Positions 15,560 through 20,759 of a stretch of DNA of 20,759 bases are shown here, in pieces. Location: NCBI GenBank assembly GCA_050309795.1, contig JBNRMW010000003.1:1-20759 (forward strand), read 5' to 3'. The translations under genes were made by a program, and so were the position numbers. How positions within the stretch are numbered: position 1 is the first letter of the stretch; every line of letters begins with the position of its first letter. Below the pieces are notes generated by a model. It searched no databases. It was not told the origin of the DNA and saw only the letters and a list, made by a program, of their open reading frames with translations. Source of the DNA: JBNRMW01 sp050309795. Lineage in GTDB: Bacteria; Bacillota_I; Bacilli_A; Erysipelotrichales; Erysipelotrichaceae.

Positions 15560-16567
15560 CTATTTTCCTCCTAATTTTTTAACAGTCTCTCCATAAACAA
15601 TCAATGGTTCAATAAAATTAGCTTGACTATCGATTTCTTTTCCTTCTAAAAGTTGTATTAGTAAATCAATTGAAAGATTACCGATAGCATCAATCTGTTG
15701 ATCAATAGTTGTTAATTTTAGTTCAAGATATTGGATTCTTTCTAGGTTATCATATCCGACAACTGAGAGATCCCCGGGAATAGATTTCCCAGCTTCTGTA
15801 AATGCTCTAATTGCTCCGTAAGCCATTAAGTCATTCAATGCAAATATCCCAGTAATATCTTCGTTCAATAACATTAATGCATTTTCATAGCCGCTCTCGT
15901 AAGTGTAGTTACCTTCCAAAATGTGTTCTTGATTAATCTGAACACCATTTCTATTTAATTCATCAAGAAATCCCTTTAATCTGCTATTAGAGTTTGGTGT
16001 ATTTGACGGACCAGTAATACAAGCTAGTTTTTTATGATTTGCTTCTAAAAACAATTGCGCTGCTAATCTACCACCTTTATCACTATTTCCAGTGACTAAA
16101 GGAGAGTTTTCAATTTCAATTGACTCATCAAGCAAAACATATTTGAATTTTTTATCTTTCTGTAACTCTTCGATAATAGGGTCAAATTTGCTGGAAACAA
16201 TTAATGCACCATCAAAGGTTCTTGCTCTTAATAAATTACTAATTCTTTTTCTCTTTGACTCATCTTCAGGAAAACCAATCAAGGCGAGATTATACTGTGT
16301 TTGTTCCATCCTCTCCATAATTGATTGAGCCATAATCGTGTAATAAGGGTTCATTAAATCGGGAACCATCAAAGCAATTAAGTTGCTTTGATTATTGCTT
16401 AAATTCTGTGCAAGACGATTTGGGATATATTGCAATTCTTCAACAGCATCATAAACAGCCTTTTTCGTTTCTGCGCTAAATGAATCACTCTTTCCATTTA
16501 ACAAGAGAGAAACTGTCGTAACAGAAACATTTGCAAGCTTGGCTACATCCTTAATAGTTGCTTTCAT
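15560..16567 (-). CDS. LacI/PurR-family repressor of the nucleoside operon
   Basis: The 335-residue protein begins with a LacI-type helix-turn-helix (ATIKDVAKLANVSVTTVSLLLNG), the hinge YIPNRLAQNLSNNQSNLIA and a periplasmic-binding-like effector domain (VPDLMNPYYTIMAQSIMERM, ITGIFALNDLMAYGAI, LSVVGYDNLE). The ATG at 16567 is chosen over the one at 16579 because the latter's codons contain the ribosome site AGGTG, and family N-termini begin this way. It is the first gene of the operon and very probably represses it, itself included, through the two TAAACCGGTTTA-like sites just downstream of the -10. The inducer is likely a purine, nucleoside or sugar phosphate made by the operon, but cannot be read from the sequence. 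Confidence 0.9.
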   Translation of the reverse strand: MKATIKDVAKLANVSVTTVSLLLNGKSDSFSAETKKAVYDAVEELQYIPNRLAQNLSNNQSNLIALMVPDLMNPYYTIMAQSIMERMEQTQYNLALIGFPEDESKRKRISNLLRARTFDGALIVSSKFDPIIEELQKDKKFKYVLLDESIEIENSPLVTGNSDKGGRLAAQLFLEANHKKLACITGPSNTPNSNSRLKGFLDELNRNGVQINQEHILEGNYTYESGYENALMLLNEDITGIFALNDLMAYGAIRAFTEAGKSIPGDLSVVGYDNLERIQYLELKLTTIDQQIDAIGNLSIDLLIQLLEGKEIDSQANFIEPLIVYGETVKKLGGK

Positions 16568-16579
16568 TTTACACCTCAT

Positions 16580-16604
16580 TAAACCGGTTTACTAAATCGG
16601 TTTA
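16580..16604. promoter_or_regulatory. Tandem LacI-type operators
   Basis: TAAACCGGTTTA (16580-16591) is a perfect 12-bp palindrome with the central CG typical of LacI-family sites. TAAATCGGTTTA (16593-16604) is a second copy with one change. Their centres are 13 bp apart and both sit immediately downstream of the -10, over the transcription start. Confidence 0.8.
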
Positions 16605-16634
16605 ATTATAACTTGAAAATGTAACCGCTGTCAA
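16605..16634 (-). promoter_or_regulatory. Sigma-A promoter of the nucleoside operon
   Basis: On the minus strand TTGACA (16629-16634), an 18-base spacer and TATAAT (16605-16610) form a consensus promoter. The leader is only about 30 bases, which leaves no room for a riboswitch. Confidence 0.88.
16620..16633. promoter_or_regulatory. cre site (CcpA) overlapping the -35
   Basis: TGTAACCGCTGTCA matches the catabolite-response consensus TGWAANCGNTNWCA at every fixed position on the plus strand. It overlaps the -35 of the nucleoside operon, a position where CcpA binding would repress. Confidence 0.75.
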
Positions 16635-16671
16635 TAGATTTTACACAAAAAAATGTGAATCACTTGCTTTT

Positions 16672-16790
16672 TAAGGTAAATTAGACCTAATTATCTAATT
16701 TACCCTAAAACTTAATGCCTAGTTAATCCTCATTAAAATTGTTTTAGATCAGATGTAAAAGTATGGAATGCTATTTAAAAAAAGATATCG
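16672..16790. repeat. Diverged repeat with hairpin, copy 1
   Basis: This stretch aligns by eye with 20641-20759, mainly through GTAAATTAGA...TATCTAATTTAC, the CTAGT motif, TGTAAAAG and a final A-rich run. It holds an 11-bp hairpin GGTAAATTAGA / TCTAATTTACC at 16675-16704. In copy 2 the same sequence precedes a probable plus-strand start codon; here the corresponding frame is broken after about a dozen codons (stop near 16798). Confidence 0.6.
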
Positions 16791-16919
16791 TCAATCGATG
16801 ATTTCACTAGTCTATCTACTTTCATTCCACTTATTGTAAAATACATGGGTCGTATTAAGATTCCTTGGTTACTACACTCTACGTAGACTTTCATACCAGT
16901 AATATGTACTGTCTGTCAT
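16791..16919. other. Intergenic region without recognised gene
   Basis: No gene is visible. A 10-bp palindrome TCTACGTAGA lies at 16879-16888, and two short similar stretches occur (TCTACTTTCATTCCA near 16815 and GTAGACTTTCATACCA near 16883). The region looks like decayed DNA between the two operon blocks. Confidence 0.5.
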
Positions 16920-16956
16920 AAAAGAGAAAAAGGCGAATCTCCATTAGAAATCCGCC
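16920..16956 (-). terminator. Terminator of the PTS operon
   Basis: On the minus strand GGCGGATTTC, loop TAATG, GAGATTCGCC is followed by TTTTTCTCTTTT. It lies about 25 bases past the EIIC stop and has the same sequence as the hairpin that ends the nucleoside operon. Confidence 0.88.
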
Positions 16957-16990
16957 TGAATAGACATAAGCTCCTCTTATTTAGTTTTGA
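16928..16990. repeat. 63-bp direct repeat, right copy
   Basis: This is the counterpart of 7963-8025 (60 of 63 identical, same orientation, offset 8965). Here it includes the true 3' end of the EIIC gene (stop codon at 16981-16983), so this is probably the original context. Confidence 0.9.
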
Positions 16991-18315
16991 GCTTTTTGGT
17001 AAGCAATCTCTTGACGGCATAACCATAAATAGGCAACCGCAATCAATGGAACACCAATATACCAATACTTAAACAACAACATAATCGCAATCGCATCAAT
17101 ACAGTCATGACCAACTCCAGCTGAACCTAAAGCCCCAAAATCAAAGACGACAAAGGCCATACCCGATAAGAAAATCAACAAGAAGCCATAAACAAAACCG
17201 GCAACAATTGCCCCACGTGTACCGCCGCGAGCATTACCAAAGATACCTGCGACCCCACCGGTAAAGAAAGCACCAATAATCGAAACTAATGGAGCCGTTT
17301 TAAAGGCCAATGAACTCGCCACCATGGCCACCAACATCCCAACAACCGCCGAAATAAAGCCAATCATCAAGGAATTAGGGGCAAAACCAAACAACGATGG
17401 AACATCCAATGCCGGAATCGCATTCGGAATAACTTTATCCGCAATCCCTTTAAAGGCTGGAACAATTTCTCCCAAGAACATCCGCACACCATAAAGTAAA
17501 ACCAACACCCCACCCGTAAAGCCTAGGGCTTTAAGCAACATAAAGATAATATAGTTTTGACCTTGAGCATATGGCGCAACCACCGATGGTCCACCAACAA
17601 TCGCTAAACCAACAAAGAAAATAATCATAATCAAGGAAATCGCAATCGCCGTATCCTTAAAGAATTCCAACGAATCTGGAAGATCTAACTCTTCCGCATC
17701 TTTTTCTTTATTTCCAACTAAACCACCAATATACCCCGCAGCCGTCGTCCCTAATGTGGTTAAGTGAGCGACCGCAAAATCATTAGATCCCGTCAATTCA
17801 CGAACAATCGGCTGGGAAATCGCCGGAAGCATCGTTTGGAAAACTCCCTGCAAAATACTACCTAAGACAATAATCATGACGTCGTTTAAACCTAATGCAT
17901 ACAATGCCCAAGCAACCGTCACGGAAAGAATCCACATCATATGTCCAGTTAAAAAGACATATTTCAAAGGTGTAATACGGGCAAGGACAATATTAACGAT
18001 AAAACCAATCGCCATAATCAACGAAGACGTCCGAGCGACAACCGCAATCGTCGTTTGAGTAGCCGCAACGACAGATTCTGAAGACGTCGCAAACCCTTGT
18101 AAACCAGTAACATCTTGGAACAACCCAACAAATGGTAAAATCTCACCAACTAAAATACCAGACCCAGCCGAAATAATTAACAACCCAATCGCGGTTTTAA
18201 TCGTTCCAGAAAAAATATCTCCAGCTTTTTTCTGTTGTAAGATTAATCCAAGGAAGGCGACCAAACCAACAATCAATGCTGGTGTTTGTAAGAACCCTAA
18301 TATAAAATCTAACAT
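16981..18315 (-). CDS. PTS EIIC component, ascorbate (UlaA/SgaT) family
   Basis: The 444-residue membrane protein is the sugar-translocating subunit of a phosphotransferase system of the UlaA/SgaT family. Recognisable parts are the N-terminal LGFLQTPALIVGLVAFLGLILQQK and GTIKTAIGLLIISAGSGILV, VARTSSLIMAIGFIVNIVLARITP, the VFLTGHMMW stretch, LLYGVRMFLGEIVPAFKGIADKVIPNAIPALD and a C-terminal GVGHDCIDAI. About eleven membrane segments are expected. It is separate from EIIA and EIIB, as in ula operons, and starts 11 bases after the EIIB gene. The typical L-ascorbate catabolic genes (ulaD/E/F/G) are absent, so the sugar is unknown; members of this family also carry other sugars. Its 3' end is part of a repeat found at 7963-8025. 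Confidence 0.9.
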   Translation of the reverse strand: MLDFILGFLQTPALIVGLVAFLGLILQQKKAGDIFSGTIKTAIGLLIISAGSGILVGEILPFVGLFQDVTGLQGFATSSESVVAATQTTIAVVARTSSLIMAIGFIVNIVLARITPLKYVFLTGHMMWILSVTVAWALYALGLNDVMIIVLGSILQGVFQTMLPAISQPIVRELTGSNDFAVAHLTTLGTTAAGYIGGLVGNKEKDAEELDLPDSLEFFKDTAIAISLIMIIFFVGLAIVGGPSVVAPYAQGQNYIIFMLLKALGFTGGVLVLLYGVRMFLGEIVPAFKGIADKVIPNAIPALDVPSLFGFAPNSLMIGFISAVVGMLVAMVASSLAFKTAPLVSIIGAFFTGGVAGIFGNARGGTRGAIVAGFVYGFLLIFLSGMAFVVFDFGALGSAGVGHDCIDAIAIMLLFKYWYIGVPLIAVAYLWLCRQEIAYQKAQN

Positions 18316-18326
18316 ACTCTCTCCTC

Positions 18327-18596
18327 CTATTTTTTAAAGTATTCTTCTAATTTTTCTTGAATTTCTTTTTTGTTGACAATGTTTTTAATGAAAATAACAT
18401 TATCCTGACCGACAAAATGCTTCTTAAAATCTTGGGTAGTGACAATAATGTCTGCTTCTTTACCCTTCAGTGTCCCCATATCCCAATGTTCAACCGTGGC
18501 TGCGATATCCATGTTCTTTAGGACATCTTGGACACTCATTTTCATAATTAGACTAGATCCAACACCTAATCCACATACCGTGACGACTTTTAACAT
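18327..18596 (-). CDS. PTS EIIB component, Ula/lactose-type
   Basis: The 89-residue cytoplasmic protein receives phosphate from EIIA and passes it to the sugar at EIIC. The start is set at the ATG at 18596 (LKVVTVCGLGVGSS), because AAAGGGG lies just ahead of it; upstream in-frame codons would overlap the preceding gene. Cys8 in VTVCGLGVGSS is the expected phosphorylation site, followed by the phosphate-binding P-loop. The rest (EHWDMGTLKGKEADIIVTTQDF, NVIFIKNIVNKKEI) fits UlaB/SgaB proteins. It lies directly upstream of EIIC. Confidence 0.92.
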   Translation of the reverse strand: MLKVVTVCGLGVGSSLIMKMSVQDVLKNMDIAATVEHWDMGTLKGKEADIIVTTQDFKKHFVGQDNVIFIKNIVNKKEIQEKLEEYFKK

Positions 18597-18607
18597 GTTT
18601 CCCCTTT

Positions 18608-19342
18608 CTATAGACAATCAATCTTGTCTCTGTATTTACGGATGATGTCCGCGTTGATTTGATCTCCTTCGTTTAAGTTTGAAGAAACATAAACGGGTGG
18701 AATATATCCGGCATTAACACAATTTTCAATCGTTTGAGCTGAAATTAGATTGACCACCGTTATCCCTAAGATGGTACTCGTACCATTAAAATTGCTCGGC
18801 ATCCCTTCCATACTTAAGGCGGCATCGCCTTTAACACATTTCAAGTCAATGACGACATCCGCATAGTCTTTGAGCATCTTCCCAGTCGAATGACGAGAAC
18901 TCACCGAACCGCTAAATTCTTTTGACGTCAAGACAACAACCTTCATCCCAATGTTTTTAGCTTCAATCGCCATATCAATAACCGCAGCATTTCTTCCTGA
19001 AACTGAAACAATAATCATCGTATCGTCGGCACTCACGTTTTGAGTATTCAAATAATGACCCGCAAAACCTTCAATACGTTCTTGCCTAGTACTCAGGATC
19101 GCAATCGGATTTAAGGAGTACGGTGGAACAAGAAGGGCATTCACTTGAGCTAAACCCCCTGCTCGATAAAACAGTTCCATAGGAAACATTTGGGAATGAC
19201 CACAACCAAAAACATGGATGACCCGGTCTTTCATAACCGTCGCTGCACAAAAATCAGCTGCCAATCGAATATTTGCTTCCTCTTCTTTTACTTGTCTGTT
19301 TAACTGTTCAAACACAATGCTGGTGTATTCGTTGTACTTCAT
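18608..19342 (-). CDS. SIS-domain protein, probable sugar-phosphate isomerase
   Basis: The 244-residue protein has a sugar-isomerase (SIS) fold like UPF0309/GmhA-related proteins. The first phosphate-binding loop region is VFGCGHSQMFPMELFYRAGG (about residues 44-63) and the second is IIVSVSGRN (110-118), with the Ser/Thr-rich loops that bind a sugar phosphate. A short helical N-terminal segment precedes the domain. The family is linked to amino-sugar or other sugar-phosphate isomerisation, but no substrate is established by sequence alone. The ATG at 19342 follows the EIIA stop by five bases. Placed between EIIA and EIIB in a PTS operon, it most likely acts on the phosphorylated sugar delivered by this transporter. 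A regulatory, non-enzymatic role is possible. Confidence 0.85.
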   Translation of the reverse strand: MKYNEYTSIVFEQLNRQVKEEEANIRLAADFCAATVMKDRVIHVFGCGHSQMFPMELFYRAGGLAQVNALLVPPYSLNPIAILSTRQERIEGFAGHYLNTQNVSADDTMIIVSVSGRNAAVIDMAIEAKNIGMKVVVLTSKEFSGSVSSRHSTGKMLKDYADVVIDLKCVKGDAALSMEGMPSNFNGTSTILGITVVNLISAQTIENCVNAGYIPPVYVSSNLNEGDQINADIIRKYRDKIDCL

Positions 19343-19347
19343 TTTTT

Positions 19348-19791
19348 CTACCTATTAATCCTTTCTAATATTTCTTCTTTGTTTGGATTGGAACGTATGA
19401 GCTCTAGGAAGTCTTCATCCGACAACAATTCAACCAATCCCTGTAAAATCGCTAAATGACTTTCAGAATCAACGGCCGAGAAACAAAAGGCTGCGCTAAT
19501 ATACTTATCTGGATCTTCTTCACTTAAAACAAGCTTGTCCTCAAAGGTTGCGAGCGAAATCCCAACTTCATGAACCCCGCGCTCATGGCTTCCATGAAAG
19601 AAAGCTACTCCAGGGATAATAATCATATACAACCCAAACTTCTCTATCGTCTCGCGTATAGAATCTAAATAATCCGTTGTAATAATGTTCTTATCAAGCA
19701 ACGGCTTCGTCGTAATTTGAATCGATTGTTCCAAATTAGTCGCTTTTTGCTTCGTAAGGATATGCTCCTTTGTTAAATATTCTTTAATCAT
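19348..19791 (-). CDS. PTS EIIA component, Ula/mannitol-type
   Basis: The 147-residue protein belongs to the EIIA family of mannitol/fructose/ascorbate systems and carries phosphate from HPr to EIIB. The phosphorylatable residue is expected to be His66, in GVAFFHGSHERGVHEVGISL; most relatives have Pro rather than Phe before this His, a noticeable variation. Downstream parts (AAFCFSAVDSESHLAILQGLVELLSDEDFLELI) are typical. The ATG at 19791 has only a weak GATGAG site, overlapped by a 14-bp palindrome (19796-19809), so initiation may be modulated or coupled. It follows the GntR gene by about 47 bases and precedes the SIS gene by five. Confidence 0.9.
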   Translation of the reverse strand: MIKEYLTKEHILTKQKATNLEQSIQITTKPLLDKNIITTDYLDSIRETIEKFGLYMIIIPGVAFFHGSHERGVHEVGISLATFEDKLVLSEEDPDKYISAAFCFSAVDSESHLAILQGLVELLSDEDFLELIRSNPNKEEILERINR

Positions 19792-19795
19792 CTCA

Positions 19796-19809
19796 TCATA
19801 ACGTTATGA
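19796..19809. promoter_or_regulatory. 14-bp palindrome ahead of the EIIA gene
   Basis: TCATAACGTTATGA is a perfect palindrome a few bases upstream of the EIIA start, overlapping the place where its ribosome site should be. It could be a protein site or an RNA hairpin that limits translation. A GGTTATA half-site resembling the GntR operator lies next to it at about 19815-19821. Confidence 0.45.
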
Positions 19810-19838
19810 CCTGTATAACCAATAGAATGGGAAATCCC

Positions 19839-20558
19839 TCATTCCAGTTCAATCGTGAATTTCAAGGAATTTCCCTTTGATACTTGGACAGAATAACTAA
19901 TCGGATCTTCTTTAATAAACGTTAACCGCTTATTAATTAATCCATAATCCTCTTTTGTTTCCAACTCAAACATCTCTTCATCCGTTAAACGACACGCTTG
20001 TAGCGATTCTTCAGCCGATTCAAACCGAATCCCTTTTTCTTGAATCACCTCGTAAAGCGATTGTTTTGAAAAATCATAAGCCGGATCGAGCATAAAGCTG
20101 AATAACTCTTTATTAAAATATCCCTTATCAACCATAATCGGCTCGTTTTCACGACAGCGAATTCGTTTGATAAAAATCACCTGTTCGTCACTCTCCAGAT
20201 TCAATTTATCCGCAATATTACGGGGTGGAAAAATGAGCGACAATTCAACGACTCTCGAATTCGTTAAGATGCCTTGTCTTGCGACTTGTTGAGAAAAACT
20301 AAAAATATCTTTTAATTTCTGTTCAATGGAACGATCTTTTACAAAAGTTCCTTTTCCATGAACCTTTTCAATGACATTCTTTTGAACCAACAAATTGATG
20401 GCATTCCTGACCGTAATTCGACTAATATTATAGATCTGTTCCAATTCACGCTCCGAAGGAATTACGTCACCAGGTTGTAATTTGTTTCGGTGAATTAAAG
20501 ATTCTATTTCTTGAGCTGCTTGATAATAAAGTGGCGGTTGGCTTGGTCCTCTTTTCAA
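19839..20558 (-). CDS. GntR-family (HutC/UTRA) regulator of the PTS operon
   Basis: The 239-residue regulator has an N-terminal GntR winged helix (about residues 8-74: LQPGDVIPSERELEQIYNIS, RITVRNAINLLVQ, VHGKGTFV) and a UTRA ligand domain (about 95-235), which in this subfamily binds sugar phosphates or related small molecules. It begins with a TTG at 20558, set by AGGAG six bases upstream; no ATG is closer. It is the first gene of the PTS operon and most probably represses it through the palindrome at 20587-20602, released by the phosphorylated sugar. An imperfect hairpin around its stop codon (about 19824-19845) might reduce read-through into the PTS genes. Confidence 0.9.
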   Translation of the reverse strand: MKRGPSQPPLYYQAAQEIESLIHRNKLQPGDVIPSERELEQIYNISRITVRNAINLLVQKNVIEKVHGKGTFVKDRSIEQKLKDIFSFSQQVARQGILTNSRVVELSLIFPPRNIADKLNLESDEQVIFIKRIRCRENEPIMVDKGYFNKELFSFMLDPAYDFSKQSLYEVIQEKGIRFESAEESLQACRLTDEEMFELETKEDYGLINKRLTFIKEDPISYSVQVSKGNSLKFTIELE

Positions 20559-20579
20559 CGTCCTCTCCTCTCTATGGTT

Positions 20580-20608
20580 ATCTTATACTGGTTATAACCA
20601 GTTGTCAA
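20580..20608 (-). promoter_or_regulatory. Sigma-A promoter of the PTS operon
   Basis: On the minus strand TTGACA (20603-20608), a 17-base spacer and TAAGAT (20580-20585). The start point would be about 15 bases before the TTG start codon's ribosome site. Confidence 0.85.
20587..20602. promoter_or_regulatory. GntR/UTRA operator filling the promoter spacer
   Basis: ACTGGTTATAACCAGT is a perfect 16-bp palindrome of the kind bound by HutC/NagR/DasR-type regulators (TGGT...ACCA). It occupies 16 of the 17 bases between -35 and -10, so bound repressor would exclude RNA polymerase. Confidence 0.85.
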
Positions 20609-20640
20609 GAAATTTTATTACAATTTCAGAAAAACGTCAC

Positions 20641-20747
20641 TTTTAAAAGTAGATTAGACACAGCTATCTAATTTACTTTAACAATTTTAATATCTAGTCT
20701 ACTTTCGTTATGATTAATTTGGTGCGAGTGTAAAAGAAAGGAAAGAC
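20641..20747. repeat. Diverged repeat with hairpin, copy 2
   Basis: This stretch aligns with 16672-16790. It has a 12-bp hairpin AAGTAGATTAGA / TCTAATTTACTT with one wobble at 20646-20677. The outer base pairs differ from those of copy 1 but still pair. It leads into a probable plus-strand gene start and may be its 5' regulatory region. Confidence 0.6.
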
Positions 20748-20759
20748 ATGAAAAAACAT
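20748..20759 (+). CDS. Possible start of a plus-strand gene, cut by the window edge
   Basis: ATGAAAAAACAT begins seven to ten bases after AAAGGAAAG, a good ribosome site, and would encode Met-Lys-Lys-His. Only four codons are visible, so the product cannot be named. It would be divergent from the PTS operon. Confidence 0.35.

Noticed and set aside
16567..16634. Purine riboswitch ahead of the nucleoside operon
   Set aside because: The leader between the start point and the regulator's ATG is only about 30 bases, too short for an aptamer, and it is filled by operators.
7963..16990. Integrative element with att sites
   Set aside because: The direct repeats look like att-type ends, but no integrase or excisionase is inside the block and the repeats are terminators with a gene end. 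Recombination by homology is simpler.
1..20759. CRISPR arrays, tRNA and rRNA genes
   Set aside because: No regularly spaced repeats, cloverleaf or rRNA-like sequence was seen on either strand.

Overview
The window looks like chromosomal DNA of a low-GC Gram-positive bacterium (Bacillota; Lactobacillales or a near relative is plausible, but no marker gene fixes the genus). Support comes from strong AGGAGG-type ribosome sites, TTGACA/TATAAT promoters, a perfect cre-type sequence, a Gram-positive lipoprotein signal, and Ula-type PTS and BMP-family nucleoside ABC genes. Nearly every gene is on the minus strand; the exceptions are a transposase fragment at the left edge and a possible gene start at the right edge.

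Left, accessory part (1-4260): the 3' part of a DDE transposase; a perfect 33-bp palindrome; a short Pro/Thr/Lys-rich protein with a C-terminal domain of the 'sunset' type and a doubtful start; a very AT-rich unknown gene; and an orphan protein that joins an HsdM-like methyltransferase fold with a degenerate catalytic motif to a half-HsdS-like region. No restriction (HsdR) gene is visible. The HsdM-like gene has a strong promoter framed by two related palindromes.

Middle-left (4258-7634): a MacB-type ABC exporter (ATPase and FtsX-like permease in one 898-residue chain) with its own promoter and a 20-bp near-palindrome over the -10. Just upstream is a small MntR/DtxR-like regulator in which half of the usual metal ligands appear to be replaced.

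Middle (7963-16634): an eight-gene purine nucleoside operon read from one promoter at its right end: LacI-type regulator, DeoD phosphorylase, BMP lipoprotein, duplex ABC ATPase, two permeases, a guanine-deaminase-like amidohydrolase and a GATase1-like protein. Nucleosides would be imported, phosphorolysed to base plus (deoxy)ribose-1-phosphate, and guanine deaminated to xanthine. Two TAAACCGGTTTA-type operators and a cre sequence at the promoter suggest specific and catabolite repression.

Right (16926-20608): a five-gene PTS operon (GntR/UTRA regulator, EIIA, SIS-domain protein, EIIB, UlaA-like EIIC) for an unidentified sugar, with a 16-bp palindromic operator placed exactly between -35 and -10.

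The two right-hand operons share flanking DNA. A 63-bp sequence (60/63 identical) carrying the transcription terminator lies downstream of each, and a diverged ~100-bp sequence with a covarying hairpin lies upstream of each. The nucleoside block is also visibly more AT-rich than the PTS and exporter genes. Together these suggest that the 9-kb nucleoside block arrived by insertion or recombination next to the PTS locus.
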